DNA of 17,207 nt from JBCCRV01 sp047619315 (GCA_047619315.1 JBLHKB010000081.1:1-17207), one strand, 5' to 3'. Positions 7,567 to 13,257 are shown, counted from the stretch's first letter. Numbers and translations are program-made. The notes: generated from the letters alone by a model not told the origin.

Positions 7567-8019
7567 ATGGCGTTGACGAAAAAGCCCAAGCGGCCCGTCT
7601 TTGTAAGAACAGCAACAAGCTTTGTCTTAGCGGGAGGAATGGCGATTGGGGGGTGCTCGGATGACACGTCTCCAAGTGACTCTGGCCCAGCAATGATCGA
7701 CGCGGGCATCAGGGCCGGTGACGCATTCACGGCGGACTCGCCGATGCCACCACCGATGCCACAACCCAATGATGCAGGGCCACCTCCCATCGATGGTGGC
7801 GTAGACGCGCCTGCTCCGATGCCGCCGCCCGAAGATGCAGGCGGACCACCGCCACCGATGCCGCCCCCTCAAGATGCATCCGTTGAGCTGACCGACGCGG
7901 GTGGGCCGGTGCCACCCATGCCCGCGCCCCAAGATGCGGGTGGGCCTCCACCTCCCATGCCGGCGCCTGAAGACTCCGGTCCGATCCCGCCAATGCCGGC
8001 TCCCCGCCCAAGTGAGTAG
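7567..8019 (+). CDS. Lipoprotein with Pro-Met-Pro and Asp-Ala-Gly repeats
   Basis: A 150-residue predicted lipoprotein. A basic N-region (KKPKRP) and hydrophobic stretch end in the lipobox AIGGC, so Cys30 should be lipidated, with Ser31 at +2. From residue 58 onward almost the whole chain is low-complexity repeat: blocks of the form PPPMPxPxDAGG, with about seven Pro-Met-Pro units spaced by Asp-Ala-Gly or Asp-Ser-Gly. This gives an extended, acidic, Met-bearing spike with no folded domain. DAG-rich lipoprotein tails are common in myxobacteria; the regular Met is less usual. It lies between a methyltransferase (9-base gap) and a JmjC hydroxylase (8-base gap). Function is unknown: spacer, metal-binding chelate or modified substrate are all possible. 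Confidence 0.82.
   Translation: MALTKKPKRPVFVRTATSFVLAGGMAIGGCSDDTSPSDSGPAMIDAGIRAGDAFTADSPMPPPMPQPNDAGPPPIDGGVDAPAPMPPPEDAGGPPPPMPPPQDASVELTDAGGPVPPMPAPQDAGGPPPPMPAPEDSGPIPPMPAPRPSE
7738..8010 (+). repeat. Degenerate coding repeats for PPPMPxPxDAGG units
   Basis: The codons of the lipoprotein tail repeat imperfectly, with the core ccgatgccgcc or ccacccatgcc recurring about seven times and separated by gatgc(a/g)gg-type Asp-Ala-Gly segments. Such tracts can change length by slippage or unequal recombination. The period is about 12-24 codons and the copies have drifted at third positions. Confidence 0.7.
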
Positions 8020-8027
8020 TCGAGGGC

Positions 8028-9056
8028 GTGTCGTCGAACGACGTCCCCGCTGTCGTCGATGAAGCGTGGCTGACTTGGATCGCCGAGAACCTGCTTAAGG
8101 GCGAGCCGGCGGTGGACATCGCGCATGAGCTAGAAGTCGAAGGTCTTTCGGCAGCCCAAGCATTAGCTGCCGTCGAAGGCGTGCGGCGTTCGCCCGTTTT
8201 CCATGCGGCATATGCCGTCCAGGTTCGGGCTTTGCGCGCCGAGATGATCCTGCGCCTCGAACGCAAGCGCACCCGCACACTTGTGATCGAAACGATGGAG
8301 ACACTCGACGCGGAGCGTTTTCAGCGTTGTTTTCGCGCCGCCAATCGCCCGGTGCTTTTGCCACGCTTTGCCGATGACTGGCCAGCCCGAGCCAAGTGGT
8401 CGATGGCATGGTTCGCGGAGCACTTCGGCCACGTAAACGTCCAGGCGATGTTCGGCCGCGAGGACGACGAAGACTACGACCGAAATCATGCGTCGCTCAC
8501 GAAGGAAACGCCCCTCGGCGAAGTCATCAGGCGCATCGAAGGAGAACCCCAAAGCAACGACTTCTACGTCGTGGCGCGCGATGGGATCATGCGCGGCGAA
8601 GCGTTCGCCTCCCTGCATGAAGACATCACTCCCCCGCCAGGCTTTTTCAATCGCCCGCTTCCACCGGCCACGGCGCTTTGGCTGGGACCTGGAGGAACCG
8701 TCACACCACTCCATCATGACCAATCCGACATTCTCTTTACGCAGCTCGTCGGCCACAAACGGGTACGTCTCATCGCCCCAGCGGAGCGAAGTGTCGCTGT
8801 TGCCGCAAGAGGGCTCTATGGGCCGGCTCTTGCTTCCTTCGAGACGGATGAGCACCTGAAGGATGTTCGCATCCACGACTTTGTATTGGGGCCGGGAGAC
8901 AGCCTCTTCATCCCCTTTGGATGGTGGCATCACATCACAGCTCTGGAGCCAGCGATCAGCATCGCTATCAACGCGTTCGAAGACGCGTACAATCCTTGGT
9001 ATCAGCCGGGGTCACTTCTTAAAAGTCAGGACGCGGAGCACGTCACCGACAATTAA
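8028..9056 (+). CDS. JmjC/cupin_8-type Fe(II)/2-oxoglutarate hydroxylase
   Basis: A 342-residue predicted oxygenase. Residues 1-82 are an alpha-helical extension rich in Leu, Ala and Glu. The JmjC/cupin core follows: NRPVLLPRFADDWPA (106-120), the iron-binding HxD in TPLHHDQSD (H229, D231), K244 or a nearby residue as candidate 2-oxoglutarate ligand in GHKRVRLI, and the second iron His in FIPFGWWHHIT (H301). This full HxD...H triad predicts an active dioxygenase that hydroxylates a protein side chain (Asp, Asn, Arg or His in related enzymes) or a small molecule. The substrate is unknown. The start is a GTG with GAGGG just upstream. It is the last gene of the trio. Its TAA stop overlaps the U-tract of the SRP RNA terminator on the other strand. 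Confidence 0.88.
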   Translation: MSSNDVPAVVDEAWLTWIAENLLKGEPAVDIAHELEVEGLSAAQALAAVEGVRRSPVFHAAYAVQVRALRAEMILRLERKRTRTLVIETMETLDAERFQRCFRAANRPVLLPRFADDWPARAKWSMAWFAEHFGHVNVQAMFGREDDEDYDRNHASLTKETPLGEVIRRIEGEPQSNDFYVVARDGIMRGEAFASLHEDITPPPGFFNRPLPPATALWLGPGGTVTPLHHDQSDILFTQLVGHKRVRLIAPAERSVAVAARGLYGPALASFETDEHLKDVRIHDFVLGPGDSLFIPFGWWHHITALEPAISIAINAFEDAYNPWYQPGSLLKSQDAEHVTDN

Positions 9057-9068
9057 AAAGGCCCCACC
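9054..9068 (-). terminator. U-tract terminating the SRP RNA
   Basis: The closing strand of the SRP helix (GGTGGGGCC) is followed directly by five Us (complement of 9055-9059), so the RNA's own helix can act as the terminator stem. The tract overlaps the TAA stop of the JmjC gene on the plus strand. Confidence 0.6.
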
Positions 9069-9140
9069 ACACGCTGGTAACCGTTACCGTTGCTCCCTTC
9101 CGGGCCTGGCGGAGTTCACGGGCCAGCGTTGGCAGGACCA
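9058..9140 (-). ncRNA. ffs: Small bacterial signal recognition particle RNA (4.5S type)
   Basis: On the minus strand the conserved SRP domain IV is plain: GCCAGGCCCGGAAGGGAGCA, with the GGAA tetraloop (complement of 9098-9101) closed by CCC/GGG, and the asymmetric internal loop that binds Ffh. Outside it, GGTCCTGCC (9139-9131) and the following ACGCTGG pair with CCAGCGT and GGTGGGGCC near the 3' end (9060-9077). Together they make a 17-bp helix with one bulged G. About 83 nt is somewhat shorter than E. coli 4.5S. The 5' end is approximate. It lies about 27 nt downstream of tRNA-Ser(GGA), with which it may be co-transcribed. Confidence 0.92.
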
Positions 9141-9167
9141 CAAGGTCTGCTGCGTGCATTGCAGCGG

Positions 9168-9254
9168 CGGAGAGGAAGGGATTCGAACCCTTGGTACCCT
9201 TTCAGGCACACACGATTTCCAATCGTGCACCTTCGACCACTCGGTCACCCCTCC
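9168..9254 (-). tRNA. tRNA-Ser(GGA)
   Basis: An 87-nt class II tRNA. Acceptor GGAGGGG pairs with CCTCTCC, and the discriminator is G. The anticodon stem is CACGA/TCGTG with loop TTGGAAA and anticodon GGA (complement of 9218-9220). It has a long variable arm and the T-arm AAGGGTTCGAATCCCTT. CCA is not encoded, as CCG follows. It reads UCC and UCU. Confidence 0.97.
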
Positions 9255-9343
9255 CGTTTCGCCACCCAACCAACAACGTTTGTTGGAGGAGCGCACTAAC
9301 GCTTGCTCATCAAAAAATGAACAAAAAATCTAACTGTAAAAGA

Positions 9344-9361
9344 ACGACAGCCCGAGGACTG
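9344..9361 (-). terminator. Possible terminator after tRNA-Ser(CGA)
   Basis: Just after the tRNA 3' end, minus strand CAGTC-CTCG-GGCTG forms a 5-bp stem with a four-base loop, followed by a T-rich stretch (TCGTTCTTTTA). The stem is short, so this is weak. Confidence 0.35.
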
Positions 9362-9364
9362 GTT

Positions 9365-9454
9365 TGGCGGAGAACACGGGATTTGAACCCGTGGTACCGT
9401 TACCGATACTTTTGATTTCGAATCAAACGCCTTCGACCACTCGGCCAGCTCTCC
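9365..9454 (-). tRNA. tRNA-Ser(CGA)
   Basis: A 90-nt class II tRNA with encoded CCA. Acceptor GGAGAGC pairs with GTTCTCC, discriminator G. Anticodon stem TTTGA/TCAAA, loop TTCGAAA, anticodon CGA. Long variable arm, T-arm ACGGGTTCAAATCCCGT. It reads UCG, a frequent serine codon in GC-rich genomes. A sigma70-type promoter lies just upstream. Confidence 0.97.
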
Positions 9455-9461
9455 GCGGGCG

Positions 9462-9489
9462 AAGCTAGCAAACGCATGGTTGCTGTCAA
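9462..9489 (-). promoter_or_regulatory. Promoter of tRNA-Ser(CGA)
   Basis: On the minus strand TTGACA (9489-9484) and TAGCTT (9467-9462) are separated by 16 bases. Transcription would begin close to the tRNA 5' end at 9454. The -35 box contains the TGA stop codon of tadA (9488-9486). Confidence 0.65.
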
Positions 9490-9965
9490 CGGGCTTTCGA
9501 CCCCGTTTTGCGACTCGCACGAATCGCAGCGAAAAACTCGGTCAGAACTGCGCTGCACTCGTGCTCGAGAACACCCGATACAGACTCAAAGCGGTGATTG
9601 AGCCGAGCGTCGTCGCCCAGTCGAAACAGCGACTCCGTAGCCCCTGCTTTGGGGTCTAGGGCACCATAAACCACACGAGGCACCCTCGCCGCCACCAACA
9701 TACCTGCGCACATCGGGCAAGGCTCAAGCGTGACGAACACCTCGCATTCATCGAGGCGCCACGAGCCAAGCCGTGCCGCTGCTGCCCGAACAGCAATAAG
9801 CTCAGCATGGGCGGTGGGGTCCTGGGCGCTCTCACGGAGGTTGTACCCGACCCCGACGATCGTCTCGTCGCGCACCACCACGGCACCCACTGGCACCTCG
9901 CCTCGGTCCGCCGCTCTTTTGGCGAGCACCAAGGCTTCCTGCATCCATCCTTCGTCGCGGCTCAT
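9486..9965 (-). CDS. tadA: tRNA-specific adenosine deaminase
   Basis: A 159-residue TadA, the zinc enzyme that deaminates A34 of tRNA-Arg(ACG) to inosine so that it reads CGU, CGC and CGA. The signature is intact: TAHAELIA with zinc ligand H53 and catalytic E55, then EPCPMCAGM with zinc ligands C83 and C86. GEVPVGAVVV near the N-terminus and FFAAIRASRK at the C-terminus are typical, and the length is normal for the family. The substrate tRNA-Arg(ACG) is encoded about 950 bp away. No Shine-Dalgarno is seen before the ATG at 9965. The gene is divergent from the TPR-like lipoprotein with a 53-base gap, and its stop lies inside the promoter of tRNA-Ser(CGA). Confidence 0.95.
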   Translation of the reverse strand: MSRDEGWMQEALVLAKRAADRGEVPVGAVVVRDETIVGVGYNLRESAQDPTAHAELIAVRAAAARLGSWRLDECEVFVTLEPCPMCAGMLVAARVPRVVYGALDPKAGATESLFRLGDDARLNHRFESVSGVLEHECSAVLTEFFAAIRASRKTGSKAR

Positions 9966-10018
9966 TCGGTGGAGCCTCGCACCACCGTCTGCACACGTCG
10001 AGGGTGCTATGGTCGCTT

Positions 10019-10834
10019 ATGCGTCTCGCACTCACCTTCGCTTTGGTCCTCTGCGTGGCATGCGGAGCAGCCCCGGAGATCGCGCCGGCCACGATTGTCG
10101 AGGTCGAGCTTGAACCCTCGGACTACCTCCTTCGTTGGGCTGGGCAGTGGCACGCCGAAGTTGCGCGACCCGTTGAGGATTCTGCGACCCTCGAGGAGTC
10201 GATTCGTGGTCTTCGTGGATCAGAACGCCACACGAGGACTCTCCGCTACATCACAGCTCTTCTTTACGAGATCGAAGAGCTCAACGAGGGGAGCCGCGAG
10301 GTACGGCTGGCTCGCCGCGAGGTGCGCAGGGCATTGCGTCGCTTACGCCGTGTACGAGGCGAGCTCGCGACAACTCGGGATTTTCTGGAGCTCGTCGCCG
10401 CTTGGAGAGGAGCACTGCCCCGCGCCGTGAATCTCGCGGAACGTTTCACCGATCGCCATTCGGACTCTGCAGAACTGCATGGACTCGCCTGGATGATATT
10501 AGGTGAGATCTACTTTGAGGGGGAGCGCTGGAGCGATGCGGCACGAAGCTTCCGCTACCTCCTCGGTGATCTTGAGCATCCTCTTTACGCATTTGCATCG
10601 TGGAGAACGGCCGCAGTGCTTAGAGAGCAGGGCCGCGCGGAAGAAGCCGACGAGATGCTTCCTCAGATCGTCCGGCTCGCGTGCGCATCCGATACGCCCG
10701 AGCCAACTCAAGAAGTCGCGGCGGCGGTGGCAGCGGAAGCACGCATCGCGCGTGTGAGTGGCCGCTTCGCCGCGTGCGAAGGCGATGAACGCGAGGGAAA
10801 CATGGATGAGGAGCTGCCTCCTGGATACCGCTAG
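10019..10834 (+). CDS. Predicted lipoprotein with TPR-like helices, function unknown
   Basis: A 271-residue exported protein. The N-terminus MRLALTFALVLCVACG looks like a lipoprotein signal with Cys15 as the probable lipidated residue, though Cys at -3 makes the lipobox imperfect. Residues 55-130 are charged helices rich in Arg and Glu (REVRRALRRLRRVRGELATTR), a possible coiled coil. Residues about 136-222 resemble two or three TPR units (AWMILGEIYFEGERWSDAARSFRYLL; WRTAAVLREQGRAEEADEML). Such proteins scaffold envelope complexes. A GTG at 10004 is an alternative start, but the ATG gives a cleaner signal peptide. A strong terminator lies about 50 bases downstream. Confidence 0.8.
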   Translation: MRLALTFALVLCVACGAAPEIAPATIVEVELEPSDYLLRWAGQWHAEVARPVEDSATLEESIRGLRGSERHTRTLRYITALLYEIEELNEGSREVRLARREVRRALRRLRRVRGELATTRDFLELVAAWRGALPRAVNLAERFTDRHSDSAELHGLAWMILGEIYFEGERWSDAARSFRYLLGDLEHPLYAFASWRTAAVLREQGRAEEADEMLPQIVRLACASDTPEPTQEVAAAVAAEARIARVSGRFAACEGDEREGNMDEELPPGYR

Positions 10835-10883
10835 GAGAGGCTATTCGGCGCTCGTATCCATGTCAGTGGGCCAGCCCCAAAAG

Positions 10884-10916
10884 AAAAAGCCCACCGCGAT
10901 CGCGGTGGGCTTTTTT
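10884..10916. terminator. Bidirectional intrinsic terminator
   Basis: A perfect 11-bp inverted repeat, GCCCACCGCGA/TCGCGGTGGGC (10889-10910), flanked by AAAAA on the left and TTTTTT on the right. RNA from either strand forms a GC-rich hairpin followed by Us. It serves the TPR-like lipoprotein gene on the plus strand and tRNA-Arg(ACG), which ends 3 bases away, on the minus strand. Confidence 0.9.
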
Positions 10917-10918
10917 GG

Positions 10919-10995
10919 TGGCGGACTCGGGAGGACTCGAACCTCCAACCTCCGGTTCCGTAGACCGGCGCTCTATCCAATTGAGCTACGAATCC
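10919..10995 (-). tRNA. tRNA-Arg(ACG)
   Basis: A 77-nt tRNA with encoded CCA. Acceptor GGATTCG pairs with CGAGTCC, discriminator G. Anticodon stem CCGGT/ACCGG, loop CTACGGA, anticodon ACG. T-arm GGAGGTTCGAGTCCTCC. A34 is the substrate of TadA, encoded nearby. It has its own promoter (11008-11035). Confidence 0.97.
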
Positions 10996-11007
10996 TTGAG
11001 CGAGCGA

Positions 11008-11035
11008 AACATAACCTAAGGTGCGGGACCGTCAA
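11008..11035 (-). promoter_or_regulatory. Promoter of tRNA-Arg(ACG)
   Basis: On the minus strand TTGACG (11035-11030) and TATGTT (11013-11008) are separated by 16 bases, close to the sigma70 consensus. The -10 box lies 12 bases before the tRNA 5' end, leaving a leader of about 5 nt. Confidence 0.7.
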
Positions 11036-11082
11036 GGACGACATGATTCGATTCGTCATCCTTTTTGGCCCACACCCTAGAC

Positions 11083-11177
<95 letters not shown>

Positions 11178-11261
11178 AAAAAACCATCAATGTCAACGCA
11201 GCCAAGGTAGGCTGCTCACGAGCGCGAGTTATTAGCCTCGCCTTTCAGGAGTGTCAACGCA
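11178..11261. promoter_or_regulatory. Compact divergent control region with a 10-base direct repeat and hairpin
   Basis: These 84 bases separate tRNA-Ser(GCT) (minus) from the TIMP-like gene (plus). TGTCAACGCA occurs twice (11191-11200 and 11252-11261), each copy giving TTGACA on the minus strand. Between the copies GCAGCC and GGCTGC (11198-11215) form a 6-bp hairpin with loop AAGGTA. Confidence 0.55.
11229..11257 (-). promoter_or_regulatory. Promoter of tRNA-Ser(GCT)
   Basis: On the minus strand a consensus TTGACA (11257-11252) is followed after 17 bases by TAATAA (11234-11229). Initiation near 11222 would give a leader of about 45 nt. That leader contains the hairpin at 11198-11215 and a second TTGACA in a 10-base direct repeat. 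Confidence 0.7.
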
Positions 11262-11795
11262 ATGCGTGCGATAGCCGCCGGCTTCACCATTTTTTTCGCG
11301 ATTGTAGGGGTCTCGTTCGAGGCCAAAGCCTGCGATTGTAACCCACCTTCACTGGAACGTGCCCTCGAAACATCGGACGTGATCTTTGAGGGACAGATTC
11401 AGAGTCTGTCAGAAACAGGTGCCACGTTTCGAATCACCCAACAGTGGAAAGGCCTCAGTGACCTGGAGGAGTTAGAGATCGACACTGGCCCGGGCACCTG
11501 TGGGTTCAGCTTCACTGCAGGCGAGATCTATCTCGTCTTCGCTAGCCAGGAGGAGGGCCGGCTCCGCACCAACATTTGCGATCGCACAGCTCTCGTCAGC
11601 GCCGCAGAAGCGGATCTCATGGAACTTGGCCCAGGGGTCGTCCCAGTAGACCCAGGAACGGACCCGGAGCCCGAATTAGAAACACCGCCAGCCGAAGGCT
11701 GCGCGGTGCTCACGCCAGGCGCCTCAGAAGGCGGTCAGGCTTTTCTTTTCGCGATGGGGTTCGCGCTGCTTATGCGGCGGCGTAGATGTCCATGA
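11262..11795 (+). CDS. Secreted TIMP/NTR-like protein with MYXO-CTERM-type anchor
   Basis: A 177-residue exported protein. The signal peptide (1-23) ends in AKA, the classical signal peptidase I site, so the mature chain should begin at Cys24 with CDCNPPSLERALETSDVIFEG. This resembles the N-terminus of tissue inhibitors of metalloproteinases, where a free N-terminal Cys in CxC chelates the protease zinc. Further cysteines (C80, C106) could pair with C24 and C26. Residues 121-145 are a Pro/Glu-rich linker. The tail, GC at 146-147, a hydrophobic helix and RRRR, matches the MYXO-CTERM layout cut and anchored by a dedicated protease, but two residues (CP) follow the Arg cluster. AGGAG lies about 11 bases before the ATG. 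The 3' end overlaps the aldolase gene by 26 bp, tail to tail. Confidence 0.82.
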   Translation: MRAIAAGFTIFFAIVGVSFEAKACDCNPPSLERALETSDVIFEGQIQSLSETGATFRITQQWKGLSDLEELEIDTGPGTCGFSFTAGEIYLVFASQEEGRLRTNICDRTALVSAAEADLMELGPGVVPVDPGTDPEPELETPPAEGCAVLTPGASEGGQAFLFAMGFALLMRRRRCP

Positions 11796-12675
11796 TCTCA
11801 TTTAGGAGGCTCAGCGCATCCTCATGAGATCGCTGAAAGGCGTTCCGACCCACAATAGATCCGAAACCACCGCCAGCTGCGATACCGCGGATGTCTTCGA
11901 TGACCGCGTCGTGGCCCTTTGAAGCGCCACCCGAGAAGATCACGATTCGTTTTCCAGCGAAGCAAGACTGCACGACGTGCTGGATGCGTTCTGTGAGGGT
12001 CGCGTGCGGGATCGTCTCGTAGTGCTTCTTCGCCGCTTCTTGCCAAACGACATCGGTCGGTGGCTTCACCTTCACGATGTGGGCGCCGAGCTGGCATGCG
12101 ATCTGAGCGGCGTAAGCGATGACGTCGACGGAGGTCTCGGCTTCCTTCGGCATATTCCCACGTGCGTAGGACCAAACCACCGTTGGAAGACCCACAGCGC
12201 GCGCCTCGGCGATGAGATCACGGAGGTCGCGGTACATCTCGTTTCGATGCTCGGACCCCGGATAGATGGTGTAACCGATGGCGCTGCAACCGAGACGCAA
12301 TGCGTCTTCAACGCTCGAAGTAAGCGCGGAGCACGGATGCTCAGGCCCGCCTAGGCTATCGCTGTTGTTGACCTTCAGGATCAGCGGAATACGTCCAGCG
12401 TACTCTGCGGCGATGGACTCAATGAACCCAAGCGGCGCAGCGTATGCACTGCAGCCCGCCTCGACAGCGAGCGCAGCGTGGTAGGCGGGATCGTACGTTG
12501 ACGGGTTCGGCTGGAACGTCCGTGCGGGACCGTGCTCGAACCCCTGGTCAACAGGGAGGACCACAAGCTTACCTGTGCCCGCAAGTCGACCATGTGAGAG
12601 CATTCGGCGCAGGTTCCCGACGACCCCGGGGTTTTCGCCTGCATAGTTTGCGAGAATCGTTTCGACCTTGCTCAT
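11770..12675 (-). CDS. fbaB: Class I fructose-bisphosphate aldolase, DhnA/archaeal type
   Basis: A 301-residue Schiff-base aldolase that cleaves fructose 1,6-bisphosphate into dihydroxyacetone phosphate and glyceraldehyde 3-phosphate, or runs the reverse in gluconeogenesis. Family landmarks are LVVLPVDQGFEHGP (38-50), LKVNNSDSLGG (100-110), the Schiff-base region GAHIVKVKPP with K202 or K204 as the catalytic lysine, IFSGGASKG (246-254) and the phosphate-binding GGGFGSIVGRNAFQR (268-282). No metal-ligand motif of class II enzymes is present. The ATG at 12675 has a good GGAGGT seven bases upstream (GGTGGAGGTATT). It is probably transcribed alone or after the zinc-ribbon gene 85 bases upstream. 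Confidence 0.95.
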   Translation of the reverse strand: MSKVETILANYAGENPGVVGNLRRMLSHGRLAGTGKLVVLPVDQGFEHGPARTFQPNPSTYDPAYHAALAVEAGCSAYAAPLGFIESIAAEYAGRIPLILKVNNSDSLGGPEHPCSALTSSVEDALRLGCSAIGYTIYPGSEHRNEMYRDLRDLIAEARAVGLPTVVWSYARGNMPKEAETSVDVIAYAAQIACQLGAHIVKVKPPTDVVWQEAAKKHYETIPHATLTERIQHVVQSCFAGKRIVIFSGGASKGHDAVIEDIRGIAAGGGFGSIVGRNAFQRSHEDALSLLNEIMDIYAAA

Positions 12676-12760
12676 AATACCTCCACCGGGTGAATCCGGT
12701 CGCGAAGCATTACCTCAGAGCGTCGAGACAGACCAGGGAGATCGTTGGGAGCGAAACACC

Positions 12761-12991
12761 TTACGGGACATCCCGGTCAGACTCGGTCTCTGAGCTGACC
12801 ACCGTGGCCTCTTCGATCAAGCTTTGGACGCGACCGCGATGAAGGATGCCGGACTCGCTGACGAGCTGGCTCCAGCCGCACTCGCACCGCCAAAGCCATG
12901 TTCTCGCCGTTCCCTCTTGGAGACGCTCCCCACGGACGAGCGAATCGCAGTGTGGGCAGGTTCGATCATGTCCGAGGCGCGCGGCGTTCAT
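12761..12991 (-). CDS. Small zinc-ribbon protein, function unknown
   Basis: A 76-residue protein with a zinc-ribbon pattern: CPHC (12-15) and CECGW (36-40). The rest is polar, with an acidic Ser/Glu/Asp tail. I do not recognise the family. Its ATG lies 20 bases after the 3' end of tRNA-Ser(TGA) on the same strand with no terminator between them, so it may be read from the tRNA promoter. No Shine-Dalgarno is evident. Coding status rests on the paired Cys motifs and on the lack of a competing gene. Confidence 0.5.
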   Translation of the reverse strand: MNAARLGHDRTCPHCDSLVRGERLQEGTARTWLWRCECGWSQLVSESGILHRGRVQSLIEEATVVSSETESDRDVP

Positions 12992-13011
12992 TGCAAATGT
13001 GTTCTAGTTTT

Positions 13012-13101
13012 TGGCGGAGAAGGAGGGATTCGAACCCACGGGACCCTTGCGGGTCCAACGGTTTTCAAAACCGCCGCCTTCGACCACTCGGCCACTTCTC
13101 C
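13012..13101 (-). tRNA. tRNA-Ser(TGA)
   Basis: A 90-nt class II tRNA with encoded CCA. Acceptor GGAGAAG pairs with CTTCTCC, discriminator G. Anticodon stem GCGGT/ACCGT, loop TTTGAAA, anticodon TGA. Long variable arm built on GGACCCGCAAGGGTCC. T-arm GTGGGTTCGAATCCCTC. It reads UCA and, by wobble, other UCN codons. Confidence 0.97.
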
Positions 13102-13104
13102 CGT

Positions 13105-13126
13105 ATTCGTGGTCCATACCACGAAT
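13105..13126. promoter_or_regulatory. Perfect inverted repeat over the probable -10 region of tRNA-Ser(TGA)
   Basis: Arms ATTCGTGGT and ACCACGAAT (9 bp) are separated by CCAT and begin four bases upstream of the tRNA. The minus-strand centre reads TATGGA, a plausible -10 box. It could be an operator or a leader hairpin. A smaller repeat, GTCAG-T-CTGAC, follows at about 13130-13140. Confidence 0.45.
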
Positions 13127-13257
13127 GGGTCAGTCTGACTCCCACAAAAGTGCGTTGTTCGATGGGAAAGGCAAAGCGCTACTTTTCGCGCCAGATCGGC
13201 TATGATTCGCTCCGCCAAGCAAGAGACCGTTTGGAAAAACTCAAAAGGAAGGTCGAC

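Noticed and set aside
7738..8010. Possible CRISPR or tandem-repeat array
   Set aside because: The repeats are in frame, degenerate and encode the lipoprotein tail; there are no unique spacers or cas genes.
8163..8933. Minus-strand open frame (256 codons)
   Set aside because: Antisense to the JmjC hydroxylase, whose iron-binding motifs make the plus strand certain.
9070..9090. Palindromic GGTAACCGTTACC as a possible operator
   Set aside because: It is part of the SRP RNA helix next to the tetraloop domain, not a free regulatory site.
9084..9520. Several short frames over the SRP RNA and serine tRNAs
   Set aside because: They translate structured RNA genes; recurring fragments such as GEVAEWSKA are the usual artefact of translating serine tRNAs.
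11033..11067. Imperfect hairpin followed by TTTTT on the plus strand
   Set aside because: The arms AAGGA and TCCTT pair but the rest is bulged, and no plus-strand gene needs it after the stronger terminator at 10884-10916. It also overlaps the tRNA-Arg promoter.
12898..13257. Upstream extension of the acyl-CoA ligase frame
   Set aside because: It crosses tRNA-Ser(TGA) in antisense. From 13162 it could be coding, but the start at 13258 has the ribosome-binding site and fits the family.
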